In this document: in pieces, positions 7,387 to 15,141 of the stretch
How positions within the stretch are numbered: the first letter of the stretch is position 1
Layout: every line of letters begins with the position of its first letter
NCBI GenBank assembly: GCA_905236955.1
Contig: CAJOQW010000116.1
Span: forward strand, 1-20,672
Source of the DNA: an uncultured Bacteroidales bacterium
GTDB lineage: Bacteria > Bacteroidota > Bacteroidia > Bacteroidales > UBA932
DNA: 20,672 bases
Direction of reading: 5' to 3'
Position numbers and translations under genes: made by a program
Notes under the pieces: model-generated
Databases searched by the model: none
Told to the model about the DNA's origin: nothing
Seen by the model: only the letters and a program-made list of their open reading frames with translations

Positions 7387-10187
7387 TGGAAGTGAACAAA
7401 GCATCGGCCGGGTCGGGAAAGACCTACACCCTCGCCCATACCTACATCGACCTCCTCAAGGACGATCTGGCCTACAGGCACATACTTGCCGTGACTTTCA
7501 CCAACAAGGCCACCGCCGAGATGAAGGAGAGGATACTGCTGTACCTTTCGGAAGACCCTGCCCGGAGGCGCAAGCTCATCAGGATACTGCACGATTACAG
7601 CGCCTTCGCCGTGAGCACCATAGACCGTTTCTTCCAGCGCGCGCTGAAGGCATTCGCGCGGGAGATAGGCCAGGTTGCCGATTACCAGGTGGAGCTGGAC
7701 AGGGAGACGCTGATAGCCGAAGCCATGGACCGCATCCTGGACTCGCTCACCACGGACGGGTCGCAGGAAGAGATAATCGGATGGCTGCGCGAGAACATCG
7801 CCTCCAGGCTCGAAAGCGGCAGCGGACCCAACATAGAAAGGAGCCTTCACGACATGGGCCTGAAGCTCGGAAGCGACGAACGCCGGCGCCTGCGCGCCGA
7901 ACACGGCATAACGGACGAGGAGTTCTCGAAGGAAAGGCTTGCCCGCGTACGCAGGAGCTGCCGCGAGATAATCCGCCGGTTCGCCTCGGACGTGAAGGCG
8001 GCGGCCGCAGACCTGCCCGAGTACGGCAACAAGCACGCCGACAAGCAGCGCGGGGAATACATGCGCAGCGTATGGTACAAGCCCATAGACTATCCCAAGA
8101 AGTCGCTCGCAGCCAAGGCCGCTGGCACTCCGTTCATGGATCTTTTCGACAGGCAATACCGGATCTACCGCACCGCCCGCCTGGTCGAGGCCCAGGTGTT
8201 CAGCCTGGGGCTCGCCCGGGAATTCTTCGCAAGGTTCGAGGAAGTCCTCCACGATAAGAACGTCCTGTCGCTGGACGATTCCAATACCCTCCTGTCGCGT
8301 ATCATCTCCGGCAGCGACGCCCCGTTCGTTTACGAAAAGCTCGGGGTGAGGTACGAACACTTCCTGCTCGACGAGTTCCAGGATACTTCCAACATCCAAT
8401 GGGACAACTTCCTCCCGCTGCTCAGGGAAAGCGATTCCAACGGCCGCGGATCGCTGATAGTCGGCGACATAAAGCAAAGCATCTACCGTTGGAGGGACTC
8501 CGACTGGAGGCTGCTCGCGGAAAAGGTGGAAAAAGAGTTTCCCGGGGCAAGGGTGAAATCCATGCAGGACAACAGGCGGAGCTGCAGGGAAATAGTTCTT
8601 TTCAACAACGGCTTCTTCTCTTTCGCCGCGAAACAGCTCGGGCTGGAATCCATTTATTCCGACGTGGAGCAGAACCCGCTGTCCGAAGACCGCAGCCAGC
8701 CCGGCTTCGTGCAGGTGTCCTTCTGCCCCAAGGAAGAGGAGATACCGAAGGTGCTGGCGTCGGTAGAGAAGGCTCTTGACTCCGGCGCCCTCTACAAAGA
8801 CATTGCGGTAATCGTGCGCAACAATGCCGAGGGATCCGCCGTCGCCGCCAAACTCATATCCGGCGGATACCCGGTAGTGTCGGACGATTCCCTCCGCATA
8901 AGCGCTTCGTTCACGGTGCGCAGACTGCTCGGCCTGCTCAGCAGCCTCGAGAATCCCGAAGACAGCCTCGGCGCCTTCATCGCGCAGGATGCACGGGTGG
9001 AATTCCCCTCCGAATACCATTCGCTCGTCGGCCTCTGCGAAGACCTGCTCCGGCAGCTGAAGGCCATGAATCCGGATGTTTTCGCCGACGAGACCCTTTT
9101 CGTCGAAGCCTTCATGGACGAACTCCGCGAATGGACCGAAGTGAACGGCAACAACCTGCGGTATTTCCTCCAGCACTGGCACGAAAAGCCCAGGTACATC
9201 AGTTCACCCGAGAACGCCAACGCCATCACCATACTCACCGTCCACAAGGCCAAGGGCCTGGAATTCCCGTATCTCATCTTCCCGTTCGCCGAGAAGGTCA
9301 ACATCTATAAACACTGCGAACGCTGGTGCTGGCTCGATGTGTCGGGCACGCCTTTCGACCCGGCGGTATCGGGAATCTACCCGGTGGACCTGAGCGAGAA
9401 GACGGCCGACACCCTGTTCGCCGAAGCATATGAACAGGAGCGTGCGATGCAGCGGGTGGACAACATGAACGTCTTCTATGTCGCGCTTACCCGGGCCAAA
9501 TGCTGCCTGCATATCATTGCGGAGAACCCGCCCGAGAGCTTCAAACCGGGGAACTACGGCAATTTCTCCCAGATAGTTTACGAATACTGCGGGCAGCGCT
9601 CCCAGACCGAATACGGACGCATGTACGACTTTACCCTCCTGAAACGCAAGCCGGGCAGGGCGGGAGCCGATTTCCCTGCCGGATATGCAACCATCCCCAT
9701 CGGCGGCAGGCTGGAGGCTTCGGAAGACGCTTATGATTATTTCGGACCTGAAGGCGAGGTGGGCATCGACGCGTCCCCGCGGCGCAACGGAGTGGTGCTC
9801 CATGGCATTTTGGCCCGAATAAGAAGGGCCGATGACCTGCCGGAGGCCATAAAGGACGCAGTCCTCGGCGGCCTGCTCGATGAAAAGCAGGCCGCCGATG
9901 CCCGGGACCTGCTTTCAGCGAGGATCGCCGCCCATCCGGAGTTCTTCGAAGGCGGCGGATACAACGAAGCCTCGGTAATCGGATCCGACGGCTCGGACAA
10001 CCGTCCCGACAGGGTGATTGTGAGGGGCGATAAGGCTATAGTGATAGACTACAAGTTCGGCGCTCCGGAGCCCAGGCACTTCAGACAGGTGGGCGGATAC
10101 ATGCAGCTTTATCGGGAGCTCGGATATTCCGAGGTGGAAGGATGGCTTTGGTACGTTCCTTCAGACACCTTCAGGAAGGTGCAATAA
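7383..10187 (+). CDS. AddA/RecB-like UvrD-family helicase-nuclease
   Basis: The protein is 934 residues long. Superfamily 1 helicase motifs appear in order: Walker A ASAGSGKT at residues 7-14, motif Ia VTFTNKATAEMK, motif II LLDEFQDTS near 328, motif III GDIKQSIYRWR, motif V LTVHKAKGLEFPY near 617 and motif VI YVALTRAK near 698. The C-terminal end has RVIVRGDKAIVIDYKFG (about 875-892), the D-x-K of a second PD-(D/E)XK nuclease. It should be the ATP-driven motor of an AddAB-type complex with the preceding AddB-like protein. The ATG at 7383 overlaps that gene's stop (ATGA); the adjacent ATG at 7386 is an equally good second choice. The P-loop lies almost at the N-terminus, so there is no leader extension. 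The operon seems to end here, since alr has its own promoter. Confidence 0.9.
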   Translation: MMEVNKASAGSGKTYTLAHTYIDLLKDDLAYRHILAVTFTNKATAEMKERILLYLSEDPARRRKLIRILHDYSAFAVSTIDRFFQRALKAFAREIGQVADYQVELDRETLIAEAMDRILDSLTTDGSQEEIIGWLRENIASRLESGSGPNIERSLHDMGLKLGSDERRRLRAEHGITDEEFSKERLARVRRSCREIIRRFASDVKAAAADLPEYGNKHADKQRGEYMRSVWYKPIDYPKKSLAAKAAGTPFMDLFDRQYRIYRTARLVEAQVFSLGLAREFFARFEEVLHDKNVLSLDDSNTLLSRIISGSDAPFVYEKLGVRYEHFLLDEFQDTSNIQWDNFLPLLRESDSNGRGSLIVGDIKQSIYRWRDSDWRLLAEKVEKEFPGARVKSMQDNRRSCREIVLFNNGFFSFAAKQLGLESIYSDVEQNPLSEDRSQPGFVQVSFCPKEEEIPKVLASVEKALDSGALYKDIAVIVRNNAEGSAVAAKLISGGYPVVSDDSLRISASFTVRRLLGLLSSLENPEDSLGAFIAQDARVEFPSEYHSLVGLCEDLLRQLKAMNPDVFADETLFVEAFMDELREWTEVNGNNLRYFLQHWHEKPRYISSPENANAITILTVHKAKGLEFPYLIFPFAEKVNIYKHCERWCWLDVSGTPFDPAVSGIYPVDLSEKTADTLFAEAYEQERAMQRVDNMNVFYVALTRAKCCLHIIAENPPESFKPGNYGNFSQIVYEYCGQRSQTEYGRMYDFTLLKRKPGRAGADFPAGYATIPIGGRLEASEDAYDYFGPEGEVGIDASPRRNGVVLHGILARIRRADDLPEAIKDAVLGGLLDEKQAADARDLLSARIAAHPEFFEGGGYNEASVIGSDGSDNRPDRVIVRGDKAIVIDYKFGAPEPRHFRQVGGYMQLYRELGYSEVEGWLWYVPSDTFRKVQ

Positions 10188-10201
10188 TCCGCGGAATTGC
10201 T

Positions 10202-10209
10202 TATTTTTG
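10202..10209 (+). promoter_or_regulatory. -7 box upstream of alr
   Basis: TATTTTTG fits TAnnTTTG and ends 9 bases before the alr ATG at 10219. This again implies a very short or absent leader. No clear -33 box is seen, because that position lies within the 3' end of the AddA-like gene. Confidence 0.55.
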
Positions 10210-10218
10210 TGTTTTGTA

Positions 10219-11328
10219 ATGGGAAACGATGATTTTTCACGCCTGGAACTGAGCCTGCCTGCGGCAACTGCCAACTACAGGTATTTCCGTTCGCTGATCG
10301 AGCCTTCCACCAGACTCCTGGTATTGGTGAAAGCCAACGCATACGGACACGGTGCGGTGGAATTCGCCGGCATGATGCAGGCCGCGGGCGCCAATTATCT
10401 GGCCGTCGCGCTGCCCATTGAGGGCCTTGAACTCCGCAAGGCAGGTATCTCGCTTCCAATTTTGGTGCTCACCGCAGGCACCGATTTCTTCGAAGAGATC
10501 ATAGATTACAAGCTCGAACCGTCCATCCCCAACATGTATGCCCTGAAAGGCATGGCGGCAGTCCTGGAAAAGCGCGGCATCAGGGATTATCCCATACATA
10601 TAAAACTCGACACCGGCATGCACCGCCTCGGGTTCATGACGGCGGAGCTGCCCGAACTTTGCAGCTATCTGAAGGATTGTCCGTGGGTGCATGTGGTTTC
10701 GGTTTTCTCGCACCTCGCTGCCGCCGAAGACCCGTCCCAGGATGATTTCACCCTTGGGCAGGTCCATCTTTTCGAACGGAACGCCACCACCCTGGGAGAT
10801 GCGCTGGGATACCTTCCCATGTGGCATATCCTCAATTCCGCAGGGATCGAACGTTTCCCCGCCTACCAGTGGGACATGGTCCGACTCGGAATCGGCATAT
10901 ACGGCATAAGTGCGTTGCCTTCGACGCAGCTTGCCCCCGTAGCGTCGCTCAAGGTCAAGGTGTTGCAAGTCAAGACCTTGCAGGAATCCGACGGCACCAT
11001 AGGTTATGGCAGATGGGGGAAGATAGCCCCGCAGGGGACCACCATCGCGACCATCCCCTGCGGTTATGCCGACGGGCTTAACCGCCATCTGGGACGGGGC
11101 AACGCCACCTTCAGCCTCAACGGGCACCGTGTGCCCACCATAGGCAACATCTGCATGGACATGTGCATGCTGGACGTCACCGGTGTCCGATGCGCGGCGG
11201 GAGACACCGTAACCATCTTCGGCGAAGACCCCACGATAAGCGAACTGGCGGAGATCCTCGGCACGATCCCTTACGAAATCCTCACCTCGGTTCCCCGCCG
11301 CATAGAGCGTATAATAGTCCGGCAATAA
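10219..11328 (+). CDS. alr: Alanine racemase
   Basis: The protein is 369 residues long, normal for the family. The PLP-binding motif LVKANAYGHG gives the Schiff-base lysine at residue 38. A C-terminal beta domain carries IGYGRWG (the catalytic tyrosine of the second base), PCGYADGLNR and TIGNICMDMCMLDVTG. The enzyme interconverts L- and D-alanine for peptidoglycan. The frame could be extended to a TTG at 10207, but that lies inside the -7 box, so the ATG at 10219 is the start. The protein is free-standing rather than fused to MurF as in some Bacteroidetes. It converges on the S4-domain gene with only 12 bases between stops and no obvious terminator hairpin. Confidence 0.95.
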   Translation: MGNDDFSRLELSLPAATANYRYFRSLIEPSTRLLVLVKANAYGHGAVEFAGMMQAAGANYLAVALPIEGLELRKAGISLPILVLTAGTDFFEEIIDYKLEPSIPNMYALKGMAAVLEKRGIRDYPIHIKLDTGMHRLGFMTAELPELCSYLKDCPWVHVVSVFSHLAAAEDPSQDDFTLGQVHLFERNATTLGDALGYLPMWHILNSAGIERFPAYQWDMVRLGIGIYGISALPSTQLAPVASLKVKVLQVKTLQESDGTIGYGRWGKIAPQGTTIATIPCGYADGLNRHLGRGNATFSLNGHRVPTIGNICMDMCMLDVTGVRCAAGDTVTIFGEDPTISELAEILGTIPYEILTSVPRRIERIIVRQ

Positions 11329-11340
11329 TCCTGTCCGTCC

Positions 11341-11721
11341 TTATTCGTCCAGCGCATCCAGGAGTGCATCCAGGGTGCGCCTGTCTTTCTTCGTGGGACG
11401 CCCGGCCCCCCTGTCGCGGCGGACGAAGAAAGTCTCGGCCGGGGCATGGAACTTGGCCAGTTCGCTTTCGGGCGTGATGTTCTCGGCAAAGTCCGGCACC
11501 AGGGCGGCACCTACGCGGTGGTCCAGCCCCTGCAGGACCTTATAGCTCAATAGGGCGGGCCCTTTGCGTATGGTAAGTATGTCCCCTGGCTTTACGAGTT
11601 TGGATGGTTTGGCATTCACCCCGTTCACCTGGACCTTGTTGCCGTGGCATGCTTCCGTGGCCTCGCTGCGGGTCTTGAACGCCCTGATGCACCACAGGTA
11701 TTTGTCTATCCTTTCATCCAT
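11341..11721 (-). CDS. S4-domain RNA-binding protein, Hsp15-like
   Basis: The protein is 126 residues long. The S4 domain covers about residues 1-60: MDERIDKYLWCIRAFKTR, then a KVQVNGV turn and KPGDILTI. A charged C-terminal tail (RRDRGAGRPTKKDRR) is typical of Hsp15 homologues. Hsp15 binds stalled 50S subunits that carry nascent chains with attached tRNA; whether this Bacteroidetes protein does the same is inferred from family. It lies 39 bases downstream of the DJ-1-like gene on the same strand, and I see no promoter box in the gap, so co-transcription is likely. Confidence 0.88.
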   Translation of the reverse strand: MDERIDKYLWCIRAFKTRSEATEACHGNKVQVNGVNAKPSKLVKPGDILTIRKGPALLSYKVLQGLDHRVGAALVPDFAENITPESELAKFHAPAETFFVRRDRGAGRPTKKDRRTLDALLDALDE

Positions 11722-11760
11722 GGTAATATACTATGTTTGCGGCGCCTGCCGGGGAACCTG

Positions 11761-12339
11761 TCATAACGTGTCAAGGAAAAGATGGTGTCTTACTTCGTCG
11801 TATCTTTCGGGGCGCAGCTTCCTGACGATTTCAAGCCCGAAGGCAAGGGCATGTCCGGCGCTCCGGCCGGTTATGATGCGCCCGCAAGTGATTGCGGGGC
11901 GGGGTTCGAACTTGGCCCCGGCCTGCTCAAGTTTATCCTCGAAGCCGTCGAAACATGTAACCGCAGCGCCTTCGATTCCCTTGAGCTGGCTCAGCACCAG
12001 AGCGGGGGCGGCGCATATTGCAGCAACGGTTCCGCCTGCGTCGTAATGGGCCTGCATGAGCCTCATGAGGGGTTTGCAGCCTGCGAGGTTCTTGCTGCCG
12101 GGCATGCCGCCGGGAAAGATCATCACGTCGTTTTCCGTGGTTCCGTCGTGGTCTATCCCGGGCAAAAGGGGAAGGCAGTCGTCAACGCTCACGGTTATCC
12201 TGTGGGAAGAAGACACGAAAGGCTCTTCCGTTATCGAAACGAGCTCGCTCCGCAGGCCGGCCCTCCGCAGCACGTCGTTGGTGCCGAGAGCCTCGACATC
12301 CTCGAAGCCGTCGGCGAGAAAAATATAAATCCCTTTCAT
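11761..12339 (-). CDS. DJ-1/PfpI family protein (ThiJ/YajL-like)
   Basis: The protein is 192 residues long. The nucleophile elbow AAICAAPAL places the reactive cysteine at residue 109. FEDVEAL supplies the conserved partner glutamate (Glu16), and MIFPGGMPGSKNL is the usual loop before it. This is the DJ-1/YajL branch rather than the PfpI protease branch. Proposed activities include chaperone, glyoxalase III or protein/nucleotide deglycase, and sequence alone cannot choose. The frame continues upstream to 12519, but that would run through the start of the divergent isomerase gene. The ATG at 12339, which gives MKGIYIFLADGFEDVEA, matches the family N-terminus. Confidence 0.9.
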   Translation of the reverse strand: MKGIYIFLADGFEDVEALGTNDVLRRAGLRSELVSITEEPFVSSSHRITVSVDDCLPLLPGIDHDGTTENDVMIFPGGMPGSKNLAGCKPLMRLMQAHYDAGGTVAAICAAPALVLSQLKGIEGAAVTCFDGFEDKLEQAGAKFEPRPAITCGRIITGRSAGHALAFGLEIVRKLRPERYDEVRHHLFLDTL

Positions 12340-12348
12340 AAAATTGAG

Positions 12349-12356
12349 TATCTTCG
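12349..12356 (+). promoter_or_regulatory. Possible -7 box for the isomerase-like gene
   Basis: TATCTTCG differs from TAnnTTTG at one position and lies 20 bases upstream of the ATG at 12377, in the 37-base gap between two divergent genes. It is a weak match and no -33 box is clear. Confidence 0.35.
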
Positions 12357-12376
12357 CGTTTGTAAATATAGTAAAA

Positions 12377-13381
12377 ATGGAAGAAGAAAAGAAACTCCAT
12401 CCTTTCAGGCTCCATCCTGTCGAAGACAAGTTCCCCTGGGGCTGCGAGCGCTGGAACCTGGCCGACCTCGGCTGGCGCGACACACCCGCCAGGGACGGCT
12501 GGCTGGGAGGCAATTCCATGGGAGAAATAATGGAGACTTACCTGGACAGGGTCGTGGGGGAAGATATTTTCGATTGGTACGGACAGCAGTTCCCCTTCCA
12601 GGTGAAATACCTGGATGTCAACGGGAAGATGCCCCTTACGGTCTGTCCTTCCGACGAAGCCGCACGCTCCCGCTACGATTCCCTCGGGAAGGAGAAACTC
12701 TGGTACGTGGCAAAGGCTGCCGCGGATTCAAGCCTGCTGCTCGGCTTCAGGAAGGCGACCGAAGTTGCGGATTTCTTCGCGGCATGTACGGAAGGTTCCC
12801 CGGAATCCCTCATCAACCAGGTGCCGGTCAAGGCAGGACAGTACTTCCATATCCCTCCCGGCATCCCGCACTGCATCTGGGGCAGCGCCACCATAGTCGA
12901 GATAAGCGAATCTTCGGCCCTCGATTTCAGGCTATGCGGATGGGGATCCGAAATCGTGCAGGACGGGAACCTGGACATCCCCCTCAACCTCATCGAAGCG
13001 CTCGATTTCATATCCTACGACCGCTTCCCAGCCGAGAATCTCCTGGGCTTCAGCCTTGAGGACCGCCGCCCCGAAGACCCGCAGAACGTAGTGCGGATGC
13101 TCCACCTGCCGCAGTTCACATGCAATATAATAGACCTCGAAGACGCCCTCAAGATAGGCGGCGAAAGCTTCGATTCGTGCATTGCCTACACCTGCGTGAG
13201 GGGAGGGATGAACATACAGCTGCCGCAGGAGGACCCTGACGGGAAGATAGACTATCTCCCTGTGGCAGAGGGCGAAACGGTCCTCATCCCCGCCGAGGTG
13301 GAGGAATTCTACCTCATCCCCCGTACGCCGGGCACGCTGCTGCTCGAAACGCTGGTGGGCAAAAGGGAACAGGACATTTGA
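12377..13381 (+). CDS. Class I mannose-6-phosphate isomerase-like cupin
   Basis: The protein is 334 residues long, the size of short (Bacillus-type) ManA. Family landmarks are FPFQVKYLDV (residues 72-81), GKEKLWYV (104-111), YFHIPPGIPHCIWG (157-169) and VEISESSALDFRL. Type I isomerases bind one zinc through a Q-x-H pair, a glutamate and a later histidine. Here Glu106 and His165 are present, but the Q-x-H pair reads T-V-C (Thr88, Cys90). Cysteine can still ligate zinc, so the protein may be active with a changed site, or may have another substrate. If active as named, it links fructose-6-phosphate to mannose-6-phosphate for surface glycans. The ATG at 12377 is preferred to an upstream TTG because the family N-terminus starts here. 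Confidence 0.8.
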   Translation: MEEEKKLHPFRLHPVEDKFPWGCERWNLADLGWRDTPARDGWLGGNSMGEIMETYLDRVVGEDIFDWYGQQFPFQVKYLDVNGKMPLTVCPSDEAARSRYDSLGKEKLWYVAKAAADSSLLLGFRKATEVADFFAACTEGSPESLINQVPVKAGQYFHIPPGIPHCIWGSATIVEISESSALDFRLCGWGSEIVQDGNLDIPLNLIEALDFISYDRFPAENLLGFSLEDRRPEDPQNVVRMLHLPQFTCNIIDLEDALKIGGESFDSCIAYTCVRGGMNIQLPQEDPDGKIDYLPVAEGETVLIPAEVEEFYLIPRTPGTLLLETLVGKREQDI

Positions 13382-13382
13382 A

Positions 13383-13413
13383 AAAGAAGCGCCCGTCATT
13401 CGAGCGCTTCTTT
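13383..13413. terminator. Shared hairpin terminator between convergent genes
   Basis: AAAGAAGCGC (13383-13392) and GCGCTTCTTT (13404-13413) form a perfect 10-base stem with an 11-base loop. The A-rich and T-rich stem ends mean that transcription from either side finishes in a U-rich stretch. It starts 1 base after the isomerase-like stop codon and contains the last codons of the RNase G gene. Confidence 0.65.
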
Positions 13414-14961
13414 CATAGAGTCCAGAAATTCATACTGCAGGATGCTGTTGTCGGTGCTCTCGAGGAGCTTGAGCCGGCATTTGTACTTGCGCCGCCATTT
13501 GGCGAGGTAGGAATTGAATCCGCGCGAAAGATAGGCCCCGAGGATGGGGCTGGTGCGCAGATAGAGCGATTTGATTCCCTTTTCTCCCACATAATAGGCG
13601 AGCTTGCGCTCCACCTGTTCGTCGATCACCACCGTGGAGGCTATCTTCCCCGTGCCGTGGCACAGCGGACACTGCTCCGTAGTATTGATCTCGGTGGCCG
13701 GACGGATACGCTGGCGGGTGATCTGCATGAGACCGAACTTGGTGAGGGGCAGCACGTTGTGCTTGGCCCTGTCCCCGCTCATCTGCTCCTGCATGTACTT
13801 GTGCAGGGCGTTGCGGTGTTCCGCCGTGTCCATATCGATGAAATCGACGATGATGATACCACCCATATCGCGGAGCCTGAGCTGCCGCGCGATCTCTTCG
13901 GCTGCGATCTTGTTGACCTCGAAGGTGTTCTCTTCCTGGTCGCTGGTCTTCGCCCGTATGCCGCTGTTCACATCCACCACGTTGAGGGCTTCCGTGCTCT
14001 CTATCACCAGGTAGGCGCCCTGTTTCATGGGCACCACCTTGCCGAAGGAGCTCTTGATCTGCCTCGTGACCTCGAAATGGTCGAAGATGGGCGCCTTGCC
14101 CTCGTAGAGATGGACGATTTTCTCCTGTTCGGGAAGAATCAGGGAAATGTAGTTCCTGATTTCCTCGCAGGTCTTGGCGTCGTTCACATGGATTCCGGTG
14201 AACGAATCGTTCAGCAGGTCCCTGAGGACCGTAGTGGTCTTGGAGTACTCGGTGAAGAGCAGGTTCACGCCCTTGTCCTTGGCGATGACCTTCCAAGCGC
14301 TTTCCCATTTTTCGATGAGGGCCTTGGTCTCCCCTACCAGCACCGAGGCGTTCTTGCCTTCGGCTGCGGTACGGATGATGGCCCCGTAGTTGCGCGGGAG
14401 TATGCTCTTTACCAGGGTCTCGAGTCTTTTCTTTTCCTCGTGGGAGGAAATTTTCTGGGAGATGTTCACCTTGTCGGCGAACGGCATCAGTACAATGTTG
14501 CGTCCTGCCAATGAAATTTCTGCCGTGAGCCTGGAGCCCTTTGTGGAGATCGGTTCCTTCACTATCTGCACCATGATCATCTGGCCCACCTTCAGGTGGT
14601 CCTCCACGCGGCCTTCCTTCTCGAGGGGTTTACCCAGCTTGATGCCGGCGAAGAGGCTGCGGAGATTCTTGTTGGGATTGCTCTCGCGCACGAACTGGTC
14701 GTAGGCCGGGAAATGCAGTCCCAGGTCCAGATAATGGATGAATGCTTCCTTGCTGTCCCCGATGTCCACGAAAGCGGCGTTCAGGGACGGGAGTATCTTC
14801 TTGACCCTGCCAAGATATACGTCCCCGACCGAGAAACTGCGACCCTGGTTCGACTCGTGGTTGTACTCGATGAGCCTGTGGTTCTCCATCAGGGCTATCT
14901 TGACTTCCTGGGCCGAAACATCGACGACAAGGTCTTTTTCCTGTGCTTTCTGCTCTTCCAT
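13396..14961 (-). CDS. rng: Ribonuclease G/E family endoribonuclease
   Basis: The protein is 521 residues long, so it is RNase G-like: it lacks the long C-terminal degradosome scaffold of RNase E. The S1 domain covers about residues 44-150 (GDVYLGRVKKILPSLNAAFV). The catalytic magnesium-binding aspartates are Asp330 in VVDVNSG and Asp373 in IVDFIDMD. CPLCHGTG (431-438) is the zinc-link. It cleaves AU-rich 5'-monophosphorylated RNA and helps in rRNA processing. It lies downstream of the HU and small ribosomal-type genes but after a strong terminator at 14995-15024, and no good TAnnTTTG box is seen in the short gap, so expression may depend on read-through or a weak promoter. Confidence 0.93.
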   Translation of the reverse strand: MEEQKAQEKDLVVDVSAQEVKIALMENHRLIEYNHESNQGRSFSVGDVYLGRVKKILPSLNAAFVDIGDSKEAFIHYLDLGLHFPAYDQFVRESNPNKNLRSLFAGIKLGKPLEKEGRVEDHLKVGQMIMVQIVKEPISTKGSRLTAEISLAGRNIVLMPFADKVNISQKISSHEEKKRLETLVKSILPRNYGAIIRTAAEGKNASVLVGETKALIEKWESAWKVIAKDKGVNLLFTEYSKTTTVLRDLLNDSFTGIHVNDAKTCEEIRNYISLILPEQEKIVHLYEGKAPIFDHFEVTRQIKSSFGKVVPMKQGAYLVIESTEALNVVDVNSGIRAKTSDQEENTFEVNKIAAEEIARQLRLRDMGGIIIVDFIDMDTAEHRNALHKYMQEQMSGDRAKHNVLPLTKFGLMQITRQRIRPATEINTTEQCPLCHGTGKIASTVVIDEQVERKLAYYVGEKGIKSLYLRTSPILGAYLSRGFNSYLAKWRRKYKCRLKLLESTDNSILQYEFLDSMKEALE

Positions 14962-14994
14962 TGGGAGTTTTATAATTGGACTTTTTTAAATAAA

Positions 14995-15024
14995 GAGGCT
15001 CGCCGGATCCCCCGTACGAGCCTC
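14995..15024 (-). terminator. Rho-independent terminator after the HU/small-protein unit
   Basis: On the minus strand, GAGGCTCG (15024-15017) pairs perfectly with CGAGCCTC (15002-14995) across a 14-base loop. TTTATTT follows, then an A-run. It lies 12 bases beyond the stop of the 29-residue gene and 33 bases before the RNase G start. Confidence 0.75.
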
Positions 15025-15036
15025 CCTCGACAAAAA

Positions 15037-15126
15037 CTATTTCTTTTTGTGTCTGTTGAGGCGCAAACGTTTCTTACGTTTGTGCGTAGACATTTTATGT
15101 CTTTTTCTCTTCTTTCCGCTAGGCAT
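15037..15126 (-). CDS. 29-residue basic ribosomal-type protein (AURKAIP1/COX24, mS38/bS22-like)
   Basis: A complete small gene runs from ATG at 15126 to TAG at 15037. The peptide is 29 residues, of which 18 are Lys, Arg or His; it starts MPSGKKRKRHKM and ends NRHKKK. The K-x-K/R-x-x-K-M-x-x-H-K-x-x-K-x-x-R pattern fits the AURKAIP1/COX24 domain. That domain is found in mitochondrial small-subunit protein mS38 and in the very short bacterial ribosomal protein bS22, so a role in the ribosome is likely by family. It lies 15 bases after the HU stop on the same strand and before a terminator, so it is probably read from the HU promoter. No Shine-Dalgarno sequence precedes it. Automatic gene callers often miss genes this short. 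Confidence that it is coding is high, and the family assignment is somewhat less certain. Confidence 0.78.
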   Translation of the reverse strand: MPSGKKRKRHKMSTHKRKKRLRLNRHKKK

Positions 15127-15141
15127 GTTGTTGAATATTAA

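Noticed and set aside
7197..9182. Long open frame (661 codons) on the minus strand opposite the AddA-like gene
   Set aside because: It crosses the addB/addA junction, and the plus strand shows ordered helicase motifs. I see no domain or promoter for the antisense frame.
10188..10195. TCCGCGGA palindrome after the AddA-like stop
   Set aside because: An 8-base perfect palindrome without a loop or U-tract does not make a terminator, and I see no operator evidence.
11732..11739. TATGTTTG on the plus strand in the gap between the S4 and DJ-1 genes, matching a -7 box
   Set aside because: No plus-strand gene follows and there is no -33 match. An antisense RNA is possible, but an 8-base match in AT-rich DNA is expected by chance.
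11782..13059. Long plus-strand open frame over the DJ-1 gene and into the isomerase-like gene
   Set aside because: It is antisense to one clear gene and out of frame with another. Both real genes have catalytic motifs.
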